64,000 nucleotides of DNA from [Scytonema hofmanni] UTEX 2349 (GTDB taxonomy: Bacteria; Cyanobacteriota; Cyanobacteriia; Cyanobacteriales; Nostocaceae). Position 1 is the stretch's first letter. Each line of letters begins with the position of its first letter. The notes under the pieces are model-generated. The model was not told the origin of the DNA. It saw only the letters and a program-made list of their open reading frames with translations, and did no database searches. A program made the translations under genes and the position numbers. This document shows, piece by piece, positions 7,567-16,415 of this stretch. Location of the stretch: assembly GCF_000582685.1 (NCBI RefSeq), contig NZ_KK073768.1, forward strand, positions 4,567,901 through 4,631,900, given 5' to 3'.

Positions 7567-9717
7567 TTAAGGAATTAAAAAGTTTATATGGTCTCCGGGT
7601 TGAGAGCGTAACTCTGAAAGAGTTCCTTGAATTTTCAACTTGCCTTCATCTAACAATATAATCCAATCAGCCCGATTAACTACCTTAGGACGGTGAGTAA
7701 TCAAAATTGTGGTTTTACCGCGACGATGTTCAAATAACTTATCTAAAACTTGCGCTTCACTTACTGGATCTAATCCACCTGTAGATTCATCTAAAATCAG
7801 AACTGGTGGATCTGTAACAATCGCTCTTGCTATTGCCAATCTTTGACGTTGCCCACCAGAAATATTTGCACCAAACTCCCCTAAAATAGTTTGATATTTA
7901 TCAGGCAATTTACTGATAAATTCATCAGCTTCAGCAACTTTGCAAGCACTGACAATCTGCTCAAAGGTTACAAATGGTGTTCCTAAGCGAAAGTTCTCCA
8001 TAATAGAACGACTCCAAAAGTGAGGCTCTTGGGGAACAAGAACCACCTGCTGCCGCAAGCAATCAAGAGAAAGGTCTTTTTGGTTATAAAGTCCCATCCT
8101 AATATTACCAGATTGCAGGGGATATAACCCAGCAATCAGTTTTGCTAAAGTGCTTTTACCACAACCAGATTTACCGATGATGGCAACAACTTTACCACCG
8201 GGTATAGTTAAAGAAAAATCTTCGATTAAATCCAACCTCCCCGCATAGTGAAAGTTAACGTTTGTACAAATAATGTCAGCATCTCCAGGAATTTTGGCAA
8301 AAGGTTTTTTCCCATCGTTTTCATTTTCTGGGGTTGAATCTATAACTTCTATTAAGCGTTGAGTAGCTGTTTTAGCACGAGTAAATTCATCTACAAAACT
8401 GATTAAAGTACTAATTAAACCGACAAAGTTGCCATTCATCGAGTTAAATGCAAATAGCTGCCCTATACTCAACTTTTCTGCCGGATTAATTACCAAATTG
8501 CCGCCAAACCAAAGTAAAATAACGCTACCAATACCAGAAATCAAGCCCGAAAATGTATTATTAATAATTCCAATTTGAATTGTCCGGTATGTGACATTAG
8601 CAAGACGACCAAATCTAACTTGGAATTCATCCCAAAATTGTAGTCCTGATGTGGTAGTTTTGACAGTAAGTGCGCCTTTAAAAGTTTCTACTAAAACACC
8701 TTGGGTTTCGGCTTCTTGAACTAAAAGTTCACGGGTTCTTCGTTGCAAAGTTGGCTGGAAGACTATTGTAGATGAACTCATGACTATAACGATGAATACA
8801 GCCACTAATGTTAGTTTCCAGCTATAGAAAACCATGAAACCAAAAGAAACCAGCGCAATAAAAAATTGGCTGGGCAAACTGACTACAACTTGAGCGACTA
8901 ATTGATTAATTTGGTCAATATCTCGCAGACGACTAATAATTTCTCCGCTGCGACGTGCTTCGTAGTAAGAAAGAGGTAATCGCAGAATTTGCCGTCCAAA
9001 TTCGAGAACAAGTCCTAATTGCAGACGTTGGGCAAAGTGAGCGATTAAGTTAGATTGCACAAACGAAAGACTGCGAGAAATAAAATTCATCACTACTACA
9101 GAAATTGCTACAGTAGTAAGTAATTTTGTATCACCTCGAACTAGCACATCATCTGTGAGAATTTGCAGCAAAAAAGGGGAAGCTAAAGATAGCAATCCCA
9201 AAATTAAATTGAGGGGTAAAGCTTGTGCTAGAATACCGCGATAAATCCAAACGCGCTTAAAGAAACGCCAAAATCCCCCAATTTCGTCATTTTCGTTGGC
9301 AAAAAACTTTACTGGATCAGGTTCCAGTAACAACATCAACCAATCTGTCCAACATAAAGCTACCTCTTCAGATGAAAGATAACGAACACCTACCGCTGGG
9401 TCGGCAATTACACATTTTTTGCCTTTCTTGCCGTATAAAATAACCCAGTGATTCCCTTTCCAGTGAATAATTGCTGGTAGGGGTGCTTGATTAATCTTAT
9501 TTAATAATTCTGGTGAAGTTTTCACAGCACGAGCATTAAACCCAAGTGTTTCTGCTCCCCGTTTCAGCCCTAACATAGTTGTGCCTAATTGTCCAGTGCC
9601 TACGGCTTCGCGGATATGATTTAGGGTAAAAGTACGTCCATAATGTTTGGCAATGGAAGCTAGACAAGCAGCACCGCAATCTTCTTCACTATGTTGTAAA
9701 ACGTTGGCGTATTTCAT
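7567..9717 (-). CDS. C39-peptidase ABC transporter (leader-cleaving peptide exporter)
   Basis: A bifunctional exporter of 716 residues from the ATG at 9717; a GTG at 9756 would add 13. The N-terminal C39 domain has Gln8, Cys14 (EEDCGAACLA), His90 (GNHWVIL) and Asp106 (ADPAVG), all catalytic or oxyanion positions, so the protease looks intact. Next comes a six-helix ABC membrane domain, then an ATPase with Walker A GKSGCGKST, signature ISGGQRQRLAIARA and Walker B ILDES. Such proteins cut precursors after Gly-Gly and export the mature peptide. It is co-directional with the HlyD gene and divergent from the GG-leader peptide gene. Confidence 0.94.
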   Translation of the reverse strand: MKYANVLQHSEEDCGAACLASIAKHYGRTFTLNHIREAVGTGQLGTTMLGLKRGAETLGFNARAVKTSPELLNKINQAPLPAIIHWKGNHWVILYGKKGKKCVIADPAVGVRYLSSEEVALCWTDWLMLLLEPDPVKFFANENDEIGGFWRFFKRVWIYRGILAQALPLNLILGLLSLASPFLLQILTDDVLVRGDTKLLTTVAISVVVMNFISRSLSFVQSNLIAHFAQRLQLGLVLEFGRQILRLPLSYYEARRSGEIISRLRDIDQINQLVAQVVVSLPSQFFIALVSFGFMVFYSWKLTLVAVFIVIVMSSSTIVFQPTLQRRTRELLVQEAETQGVLVETFKGALTVKTTTSGLQFWDEFQVRFGRLANVTYRTIQIGIINNTFSGLISGIGSVILLWFGGNLVINPAEKLSIGQLFAFNSMNGNFVGLISTLISFVDEFTRAKTATQRLIEVIDSTPENENDGKKPFAKIPGDADIICTNVNFHYAGRLDLIEDFSLTIPGGKVVAIIGKSGCGKSTLAKLIAGLYPLQSGNIRMGLYNQKDLSLDCLRQQVVLVPQEPHFWSRSIMENFRLGTPFVTFEQIVSACKVAEADEFISKLPDKYQTILGEFGANISGGQRQRLAIARAIVTDPPVLILDESTGGLDPVSEAQVLDKLFEHRRGKTTILITHRPKVVNRADWIILLDEGKLKIQGTLSELRSQPGDHINFLIP

Positions 9718-9756
9718 GAAACGCTTGTGTTTATTCCCCTGCCCATAAAAAAGCAC

Positions 9757-10309
9757 CGATCATTACTGGAAATACTTTATACTAATTTTTTTGATACACA
9801 TTCATCCTTTAGAAATAAGACACAGATAATCAGATATATATCTAAAGATAGATTGTTTTACTTTTTACAATTGATTTGACGTTTTTTTAGCTAAAAATAT
9901 ATCATTGCGAAAATTATCACATTATGTATAGTTAGGGCGATCGCACCCTCTAACAGAAATCCCCAATTTGATTAAGTTAGCGCAGACAGATTATTACCTT
10001 ATTTATCGACAAAGCTACCCATGATTTACTTTTTGGGTAGTTTTTCATATGTTATACGCTTTAACCAGTCAAAGTCATTGTAAATCTATAAAGTGCGATC
10101 GCATAATTTCCAGAGCAATCACGTACAGCATCGATGTATCCAAAAATAAGGCGATCGCCACGGCACTTCTGCTAAAAGACATAAATATTATTATTTATAT
10201 TGATAATTTTATACCTCTATGGATTGTTGGTTACACATAATTATCAAGTTATAAATTTAATTAAGCAAGGGGTGCTTACCTATACACACAAAACAACTTA
10301 AGAGGAATT
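9757..10309. other. divergent intergenic region of the peptide export cassette
   Basis: About 550 bp, AT-rich, between the exporter and the leader-peptide gene. It contains HIP1 sites, a strong plus-strand intrinsic terminator (10015-10045) and a good ribosome site (AGAGGA, 10301-10306) for the peptide. An open frame at 10049-10240 has no recognisable family and starts just after the terminator; I do not call it. Confidence 0.6.
10015..10045 (+). terminator. rho-independent terminator with no annotated gene upstream
   Basis: CTACCCA (10015-10021) pairs perfectly with TGGGTAG (10034-10040) over a 12-base loop, followed directly by TTTTT. The T-tract is on the plus strand only. No plus-strand gene precedes it, so it probably ends a short unannotated RNA starting in 9757-10010. 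Confidence 0.65.
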
Positions 10310-10600
10310 ATGTCTAACATCAAAATCGCTGGTTTCCAATCTAATCTTTTTGAAGAATTGAATGATGCAGATTTAGTCGCAGTAACAGGAGGTGGTCTTC
10401 TTGGTGGTTTGCTAGGTACTGTTACTGATTTTAATAATACTGTTGGTAACGGAGGTAGACCTACAACAGGCACTGTTGGAGTAGTAACAACTACACTAGG
10501 CGCAACCACGACAGACCTCAATAATATTAATGGTGGATTAGAGGGTGGTTTCCAGGTTCTAAACGCAGGAGTAACAGGGTTGGGGAATGATTTAGGGTAA
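10310..10600 (+). CDS. double-glycine leader peptide, bacteriocin-like precursor
   Basis: A 96-residue precursor. Residues 1-28 form a classical double-glycine leader (LFEELNDADLVAVTGG, with the usual E-L, hydrophobic positions and GG end). Cleavage after Gly28 would release 68 residues rich in Gly, Thr, Asn and Val, with no Cys, His, Trp or Tyr and few charges. That composition fits a membrane-active or self-assembling peptide rather than a lanthipeptide. AGAGGA precedes the ATG. The C39 transporter and HlyD genes diverge from it and are the probable processing and export machinery. No immunity or modification gene was recognised nearby. Confidence 0.75.
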   Translation: MSNIKIAGFQSNLFEELNDADLVAVTGGGLLGGLLGTVTDFNNTVGNGGRPTTGTVGVVTTTLGATTTDLNNINGGLEGGFQVLNAGVTGLGNDLG

Positions 10601-10775
10601 AAATTCCAGTTCCCTTACTAACCTTACATATTCCCGGACTTGAAAGTACGAGTTCAAAGTAGCAATGGAACATGAACATACGCGCTTTCCCAGAAAGCAG
10701 ATTTAGATAGCATTCTGGCACTGAGTAGCTATGCAAACCTAAATTTAAAGGATGCAAAGTTACTAAATAACCTCT

Positions 10776-10902
10776 CAATACGGTTCGGTTAAGGAGTCCT
10801 TAAAGATCCCTTAGTCCCCCTTAAAAAAGGGGAAATAGAGCTATTCTTAGCCCTGCTTTTTAAGGAGGGTTGGGGGGATCGAGTCTTATCCGAACCGTAT
10901 TG
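10776..10902. mobile_element. MITE family 2, copy A (127 bp, imperfect 10-bp target duplication)
   Basis: The ends CAATACGGTTCGGTTAAG and CTTATCCGAACCGTATTG are an 18-bp inverted repeat with one mismatch. Flanks are AATAACCTCT (10766-10775) and AGTAACCTTT (10903-10912), a likely 10-bp target duplication with two changes. The interior is a different hairpin-forming repeat from copy B at 18159. No coding capacity. Confidence 0.7.
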
Positions 10903-10965
10903 AGTAACCTTTAGCTTATAAAGGTTTTGGTCAGTTACAAAAAATGAACCACTTAATGTGATCTG

Positions 10966-11031
10966 CCTCATCCCTTACCCCTCTCCTTAGCAAGGAGAGG
11001 GGAGATAAAGCACGGCTTTATCGGGGTGAGG
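10966..11031. repeat. CCTCATCCC...GGGGTGAGG hairpin repeat
   Basis: Dispersed palindromic repeat with outer arms CCTCA / TGAGG and an inner CCCCTCTCCTT / AAGGAGAGGGG hairpin. Similar GC-rich repeats occur at 15945-16014 and inside the MITE at 61806. The rest of 10601-11234 has no gene. Confidence 0.55.
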
Positions 11032-11138
11032 TTTTGTATTTTATTAAATCCATATTCCTTGTGCAAAATTAGCTTGATTTGTACTTTTTAGTTTTGATAT
11101 TTGCACTTTAAACATCATCACTTATTAAGTTATTCATC

Positions 11139-11163
11139 AAGCCCCTGTTCAAACTAGGGGCTT
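11139..11163. terminator. AAGCCCCT / AGGGGCTT hairpin, possible terminator
   Basis: A perfect 8-bp stem with a 9-base loop, followed by a moderately T-rich stretch. It lies 72 bp before the purine permease pseudogene and could end the peptide-gene transcript or belong to the permease leader. Confidence 0.35.
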
Positions 11164-11234
11164 ATCTGTTTATTTGCAGTGAATAATCACTCTAGGAATT
11201 ACGCATTGAAAAATCGAATATTACTAAGAACTTT

Positions 11235-12621
11235 ATGAAATTATTTACGCCAAAATATATTTTAACTACCTCAATTCCTCAATTTTTTAGATTTAAACAT
11301 AATGGTACAACTTACCGAACAGAGGTTCTAGCAGGTGTCACAACCTTTATGACAATGGCTTACATTTTGGTTGTGAATCCCAGAATCTTATCAAATGCTA
11401 TATTTATCAATCAGCCTGGTGATTTGTTCAATCAGCTTGTGACTACCACAGCCATTTCTTCAGCGATCGCAACTGCTCTAATGGGACTATTGTCTAATTA
11501 TCCCTTTGCCGTGGCTCCCGCAATGGGTCTGAATGCTTTTTTTGCTTTTTCAGTGGTGTTAGATTTGCAGATGATGGAGGTTAGCGCTAGCATCTGTCCT
11601 CATCGAAAGCTTAATTTTCACTGCGTTGATTTTATGCAATGTCCATATCCAAATTATTAAAGCGATTCCAGCTTCCCTCAAACATGCCACCGTCGCGGGT
11701 ATTGGTTTATTCATCGCTTACATTGGTCTTTCTGGTGTTCCTCAACCTCCCACTCTGGGAGCAGGTATTATTGTTGCTAGTAAAGCAACCTTAACAACTA
11801 TTGGCTCTTTCAGGCAACCAGCTACATTACTCTCAGCTTTTGGTCTATTGCTTACCGCTACTTTGGTAGCACGTCATATTAAAGGAGCGATATTATGGGG
11901 AATTTTCGCTACAGCGCTGTTAGGTTGGATACTAAACATTGCTCCTTATCCTGAAAAAATTATTGCCTTACCTGAATGGTCACAAAACTTGACCAGCCAA
12001 GCATTCACTGGCTTGAGTTACCTTACACCGAAGCAAATATGGAATTTTATATCTGTCACACTTACCCTTTTATTTGTAACTTCTTTCGACACCATTGGCG
12101 CACTCACAGGTCTGGGACAACAAGCAGGTTACATTAATCAAAATGGTGAATTGCCTCGCGCTAGTAAATCTTTGTTAGCAAGTGCGATCGGCATAACTTT
12201 TGGGGCATTTATGGGTACTTCCCCATGTGCGACTTATATCGAGTCTGCCTCAGGTATATCTGAAGGAGGACGGACTGGTTTTACGTCTATAGTTGTAGCA
12301 GCTTTATTTTTGCTTTCTGTGTTATTTACTCCCTTATTTGCAGCAGTGCCTACATTTGCAACAGCTCCTGCATTGATTATGGTGGGTTTTTTGATGATAA
12401 GTAGCGTGCAAAACATTAATTGGAACGATCCAGCAGAAGCGATCGCAGCATTCCTAATTCTTCTAACTATGCCTCTTACTTACTCGATTGCAGAGGCATT
12501 AGCAATTGGTTTCATTATTTACCCTTTGATTAAAGTTTCCCAAGGACTGGCTCATCAAGTGAGTATACCTGTATATTTTCTCGCTGTCATCTCTGTGTTT
12601 CAATTCGTATTAAAGAGCTAG
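11235..12621 (+). pseudogene. NCS2/AzgA-type purine permease, frameshifted
   Basis: The two halves of one NCS2-family (guanine/hypoxanthine-type) permease are in different frames. The first half (11235 to about 11570) carries GTTYRTEVLAGVTTFMTMAY and PFAVAPAMGLNAFFAFSVV. The second continues in frame from about 11578 (W-R-L-A-L-A-S-V-L) through IIKAIPASLKHATVAGIGLF, FDTIGALTGLGQQAG and GTSPCATYIESASGISEGGRTG to 12621. The break at CAGATGATGGAGG fits loss of two bases from a CAG-ATN-GAN-TGG-AGG original. Apart from that the gene is complete and unworn, so the event is recent or a sequencing error. A functional protein would be about 460 residues with 12-14 helices. Confidence 0.85.
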
Positions 12622-13386
12622 TACCGCTTCTTTGGAAGTCAAAAGTCAAAAGTCACGCATTCAAAAGTAATATGAAGTAAGCTTGTTAGCGATTGAGAAT
12701 GGGTGGTTTATTTACGGCAACCTGTAGTAGTAGTTTTGTAAGATGCGTTATGGACATGCCGAAATAACAAATGCGAACGCCGAAATAACAAACGCGAACG
12801 CCGAAATAACAAATGCGAACGCCGAAATAACAAATGCGAACGCCGAAATAACAATTGCGAACGCCGAAATAACAATTGCGAACGCCGAAATAACAATTGC
12901 GAACGCCGAAATAACAATTGCGATCGCCGAAATAACAAATGGGTTCCCTAACACAACAATTTAGCTTTGTCAAGCCAGCGTCACCCACCGCAAATATGAA
13001 AGGTACTTATATTTAATTTTGCACAACCACTTACAAGAAAGGCAGAAGTTCGAGGGCAGAAGGCACTTATGTTAGGAGTATCAATTAAAACTTACTTTGT
13101 GGGTTTAAAGCCCAGTTTAAACAAATAATTATACTCAAGATGGCTTGCACGGACGGTATAAAACGTCCTTGTTTCAATCCCACTATGAGTAAGGGTGGGT
13201 TGCCTTCTGCCTCCTGCCTTCTGCCTTCTGAATTTGCTATTTTCAACTATATCTGCGCTGTTTCAGCCTATAAGAGATTGTTTTTTAGTTTCTCTTGTGC
13301 TACATTCCTTTACAACAGCAAATACGGCAAGTCGATAAAATTACCGTATTTTAATAACCACCGAGAAAAGCAATTCATCATCGTTT
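12622..13386. other. gene-free region with tandem repeat
   Basis: 765 bp without a convincing gene. It contains the 21-bp tandem array (12758-12946), a lone TTTCAATCCCACT motif near 13171 that resembles the start of a cyanobacterial CRISPR repeat but is not repeated, and a CTTCTGCCTCCTGCC short-repeat tract near 13200-13230. Open frames on both strands across the array are translated repeats. Confidence 0.6.
12758..12946. repeat. nine-copy 21-bp tandem repeat
   Basis: Nine head-to-tail units of 21 bp, each GCCGAAATAACA followed by A/T-A/T-GCGAAC. Units 1, 3 and 4 carry AAATGCG, unit 2 AAACGCG, units 5-8 AATTGCG. Unit 8 ends GCGATC, creating a HIP1 site at the junction with unit 9, and unit 9 degenerates to GGGTTC. 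Because 21 is divisible by 3, the frame stays open as AEITNAN heptads on the plus strand and CYFGVRN heptads on the minus strand. The gradient of variants shows unit-by-unit expansion. Confidence 0.92.
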
Positions 13387-14028
13387 ATGAATGCAATGTC
13401 TTTCAGCAACTTTGAAAAACCTGCTCCAGTCCACAGTCGGATTCGCATACCCCAGCGGTATAATAGACAACCGATAATTTCCCGGCTTGTATCTCGCTAT
13501 AATTTAACTGTCAATATTACCGCAGCATCGCTGACATCAGACAGTAAAGATGATGGCTGGTTTGACCTAGAACTTTCCGGAAATCCCGGAGAATTGGCTT
13601 ATTCGCTATCCTACCTACATTCCTTGGGTGTGGATTTGATGCAATTAGCGATCGCTAATCAGATTCAATCACAAAACACTCAGCCTTTCCCTAATTTAGT
13701 TAGCAATTTAACTAACAGAGAATCTGCATCAATTTTGTTAAAACAAGAACCAATATATAATGCGATCGCTCAAACAAATCGAGTGCGTTTGCAAGTGTGC
13801 ATCTTGAAAAACTATTACCATAAACCGATAATTTCCGAATTAGTTTCTCATTATATGCTCACAGTCAATATCACCAGTGCGCTGCTAAATCCCGACATCA
13901 AAGATGATGGCTGGTTTGACTTAGATTTGTGGGGTAGACCGCAGCAACTTCGTGCTAGTCTGAGTTATTTAGAAAAATTAGAGTTACCGCTTTGGTTAGT
14001 TTCAATTCCTGATCCCAATTTACAATAA
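13387..14028 (+). CDS. protein with two NIL domains
   Basis: A 213-residue cytosolic protein made of two NIL domains (about residues 14-90 and 131-210) joined by a polar linker. Each carries the same blocks: RIRIPQRYNRQPIISRLVSR / LTVNITAASL / DDGWFDLELSGNPG in the first, and VCILKNYYHKPIISELVSHY / LTVNITSALL / DDGWFDLDLWGRPQ in the second. The domains therefore arose by internal duplication and relate to the single-domain protein at 5048. NIL domains are known as small-molecule (methionine) sensors on ABC ATPases; here there is no ATPase. The ligand is unknown. Confidence 0.85.
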   Translation: MNAMSFSNFEKPAPVHSRIRIPQRYNRQPIISRLVSRYNLTVNITAASLTSDSKDDGWFDLELSGNPGELAYSLSYLHSLGVDLMQLAIANQIQSQNTQPFPNLVSNLTNRESASILLKQEPIYNAIAQTNRVRLQVCILKNYYHKPIISELVSHYMLTVNITSALLNPDIKDDGWFDLDLWGRPQQLRASLSYLEKLELPLWLVSIPDPNLQ

Positions 14029-14193
14029 AATCGCCGAACTAATCAATCTGTAATATCTCAATCTCCCATAGAATTAAATCAGCATTATGATCGAAGCGAT
14101 CGCACAAAGATAAAATAGTTAGTGAAAGTACTTGGATTTTAAGCTGATTTTATTTATAAATATAAAATTAGAATTAAATTTAGGGTGTTACTC

Positions 14194-14616
14194 ATGGGCT
14201 TGCTGTTCAAAGCTAAAAATGTAGATATAGAAAAGTCAAAATTAAGAAATCCGTCACGAGTGCGAGATCACTTGGCAAATGAGCGCACTTACTTAGCATG
14301 GATGCGGAGTGCGATCGCTCTGATGGGTTTCGGTGTTGTTATCGTCCGTCTTCGCCACTTCCAAGCACCACTCATACCACATGTTGGGGCGGGGTGGAAG
14401 TTAGGTTTAACTTTCGCTCTAGTTGGTCTATTGACGGTGTTATTCTCAACTCAACACTATTTCGCCGTCCGCGATAATATTGATGAAGATACCTATGAAC
14501 CACCAGATCGCTGGGTAATTCTTTTCAGCCTCACTATGCTTCTTTTGGGTGCAGGGGTAATATATTTTGTATTTTCTGTCCCTCTCGATCCAATGAGTCC
14601 TGTGATACCTGAGTGA
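14194..14616 (+). CDS. DUF202 (YidH-like) membrane protein
   Basis: A 140-residue inner-membrane protein of the DUF202/YidH family. Family marks are HLANERTYLAWMRSAIALMG at about residues 27-46 (the conserved N-E-R-T-x-L-A-W-x-R) and three hydrophobic helices. The ATG at 14194 is chosen over the upstream in-frame GTG at 14185. The TauE-like gene follows 97 bp downstream on the same strand and the two may be co-transcribed. Function of the family is unknown. Confidence 0.85.
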   Translation: MGLLFKAKNVDIEKSKLRNPSRVRDHLANERTYLAWMRSAIALMGFGVVIVRLRHFQAPLIPHVGAGWKLGLTFALVGLLTVLFSTQHYFAVRDNIDEDTYEPPDRWVILFSLTMLLLGAGVIYFVFSVPLDPMSPVIPE

Positions 14617-14713
14617 TTCTAGTAACTTACACCAGAACGGGTTTCAATTAACTGCAATAGATAAAGAAACCGCAGATAAACGCTTTGAAATTTTACCTAT
14701 TTATTTTATTTAA

Positions 14714-15454
14714 ATGGTTATTTTCTCTCTAGGAATAGTCAGCTTTTTTGCTTGGTTGATTAGCACCCTAGCTGGTGGTGGTAGTCCTTTCATGCTCATA
14801 CCTCTAGTTAACTCAATTCAAGGTGCCGCATCGGTTCCACCGATAATTACTATCGGTATGTTTTTGGGAAATGCACATCGCATCGGACTTTTTTGGCGAT
14901 ATATTGACTGGAAATTGACATTATGGTATGCTCCGGGCGGTATTCTTGGAGCGATGCTCGGTGCGTATACTTTCACCCAAATTCATATAGATTGGTTACA
15001 GTTACTCATCGGCGTTTTTTTGGTAGTTAGTATTTTTGGCTTTGGATTAGAACAAAAAGAAACTACATTTAAAGTCAAAGCTTGGTATATTTTACCTGCC
15101 GGTTTCGTCAAAGCTTTTGTCTCTGGACTAATTGGGACTACAGGTCCAGTATTGAATGCTTTTTATTTAAATTATGGTCTAGTTAAAGAAGAGTTGATTG
15201 CTACTAAAGCAACTCATGTAGTGATTATTCACTTAGTTAAGATATTGACTTATGGTGCATTTGGAGCATTATCACCGCAGATTATCGCTATTGGTTTAGT
15301 CATTGGTTTAGTAGCCATACCAGCTAACTTTCTCGGCAAGTATATTCTCAATCAGATAAATCCTCAACAGTTTCGTTCAATAGTACTCGCAACAATGGCT
15401 ATTAGCGGTGTATGGATGCTGTGGGGACAACGAGATTTACTCGTTTTTTGGTAA
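14714..15454 (+). CDS. TauE/SafE-family membrane transporter
   Basis: A 246-residue protein with about eight hydrophobic segments in two related halves. It carries the TauE/SafE/DUF81 marks GGGSPFMLIPLVNSI near the start, YAPGGILGAMLGAYTF, and a second-half motif GLIGTTGPVLNAFYLNYG. The family is thought to move sulfonates, sulfite or other organic anions across the inner membrane. Substrate cannot be told from sequence. It follows the DUF202 gene on the same strand. Confidence 0.85.
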   Translation: MVIFSLGIVSFFAWLISTLAGGGSPFMLIPLVNSIQGAASVPPIITIGMFLGNAHRIGLFWRYIDWKLTLWYAPGGILGAMLGAYTFTQIHIDWLQLLIGVFLVVSIFGFGLEQKETTFKVKAWYILPAGFVKAFVSGLIGTTGPVLNAFYLNYGLVKEELIATKATHVVIIHLVKILTYGAFGALSPQIIAIGLVIGLVAIPANFLGKYILNQINPQQFRSIVLATMAISGVWMLWGQRDLLVFW

Positions 15455-15584
15455 TGTAGAGACACGATGCGATCGCCTGACTGACCCATAATATAATGCA
15501 GTAAAAATGGTGTCGTACTCTCGCCGCTAACACACCCTACGTGTCTTTTCAGAAATCAAATATGATTCCTATAGGAAATTAATT

Positions 15585-15884
15585 ATGATGACTAAAAGAA
15601 AACCAAGACACCCCGGTGCTTTGATTAAACGTCAATATCTAGAACCTTTAGAAATGAGTAATACTCAGCTTGCTGAGATTTTAGGTGTTTCACGTAAAAC
15701 AGTTTCCGAAATTGTTAACGAACAAGCTAGCGTCTCACCTCTTATGGCTCTACGTTTAGCAAAAGCTTTTCAAACAACCCCAGAACTTTGGTTAAATCTA
15801 CAGCAAAAATATGACCTTTGGAATGCTGCACAAGAGTCTGAAATATTAAGTAAAATAACACCTATCAATTTAGAAGCTTGCTAA
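15585..15884 (+). CDS. higA: HigA-family antitoxin, no HigB neighbour
   Basis: A 99-residue antitoxin-type DNA-binding protein. It has the HigA opening KPRHPGALIKRQYLEPLEMS, an XRE helix-turn-helix (NTQLAEILGVSRKTVSEIVN, about residues 24-43) and the family ending AKAFQTTPELWLNLQQKYDLW. In HigBA loci the toxin usually lies just upstream, but 15455-15584 is too short and contains no HigB-like frame. It is therefore an orphan regulator or the survivor of a decayed pair. Confidence 0.85.
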   Translation: MMTKRKPRHPGALIKRQYLEPLEMSNTQLAEILGVSRKTVSEIVNEQASVSPLMALRLAKAFQTTPELWLNLQQKYDLWNAAQESEILSKITPINLEAC

Positions 15885-15944
15885 ATAGTCAAAAAATCCT
15901 CCTTTCATATCATGTCCGCTTGATTACTTACGCTTTTCCGCAGA

Positions 15945-16014
15945 ACCCCACCCCGCCAAAGCTGTGCTTTGTCTCCCCTCCCCGCTTGCGGGGAGGGGCT
16001 GATCGGGGTGGGGT
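15945..16014. repeat. ACCCCACCCCG...CGGGGTGGGGT hairpin repeat
   Basis: Dispersed palindromic repeat with outer arms ACCCCACCCCG / CGGGGTGGGGT and inner CCCCTCCCCGC / GCGGGGAGGGG stem. It fills part of the 246-bp gap between higA and the DUF433 gene. Confidence 0.65.
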
Positions 16015-16130
16015 GCAACGACTGTGGGAATCATATTTATCCGGAGCGATGATTTTTTCGGCTTTACCTCACTATCATTCCCGTCGGCTTTTTCACTATA
16101 ATAAGCACAAGGCAATTACACACGGGAAAA

Positions 16131-16361
16131 ATGGAAAAACTTGATCGCATCACGGTTAATCCTAACGTTTGCTTGGGGCAACCGACGATTCGGGGGATGC
16201 GAATCACCGTCAGCGTCATCCTCAAAATGCTAGCGAGTGATAAGTCCGTGGTAGAAATATTAGAAGCCTATCCAGAACTAGAAGCCGAAGATGTCCAACA
16301 AGCGATAAAATACGCAGCGTGGGTTGTTTCCGATCAAATTCAGATAGTCCCAAGCGCTTGA
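16131..16361 (+). CDS. DUF433 antitoxin-like protein
   Basis: A 76-residue DUF433 protein. The family pattern is complete: DRITVNPNVCLGQPTIRGMR, then ITVSVILKMLASD, then the helical part ILEAYPELEAEDVQQAIKYA. DUF433 proteins are commonly antitoxins of DUF5615 PIN-like toxins encoded immediately downstream. Here the downstream strand changes and no such toxin is present, so the pair is broken. A second DUF433 gene without partner is at 30654. Confidence 0.85.
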   Translation: MEKLDRITVNPNVCLGQPTIRGMRITVSVILKMLASDKSVVEILEAYPELEAEDVQQAIKYAAWVVSDQIQIVPSA

Positions 16362-16369
16362 GGGACACT

Positions 16370-16412
16370 AAAATTCAGGCGGATTTTCCTTTTTCTCTAG
16401 TTCTTCTTTCAT
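16370..16412 (-). pseudogene. 43-bp fragment of a ribbon-helix-helix gene
   Basis: This stretch is 43 bp long with two mismatches to 17789-17831, an internal part of the small gene at 17724-17930. It encodes the same segment (MKEELEKKENPPE region) on the minus strand and has no start or remaining gene. It is the scar of a fourth copy, or of a recombination event, at the edge of the toxin-antitoxin genes. Confidence 0.75.
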
Positions 16413-16415
16413 AGC

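Noticed and set aside
10049..10240. 63-codon open frame after the orphan terminator
   Set aside because: No family features, composition of AT-rich spacer DNA, no ribosome site.
12686..12988. Open frames on both strands over the 21-bp repeats
   Set aside because: They are translated tandem repeat; unit length divisible by three keeps frames open without selection.
13165..13195. CRISPR-repeat-like TTTCAATCCCACT motif
   Set aside because: Occurs once; no second repeat or spacer and no cas genes.
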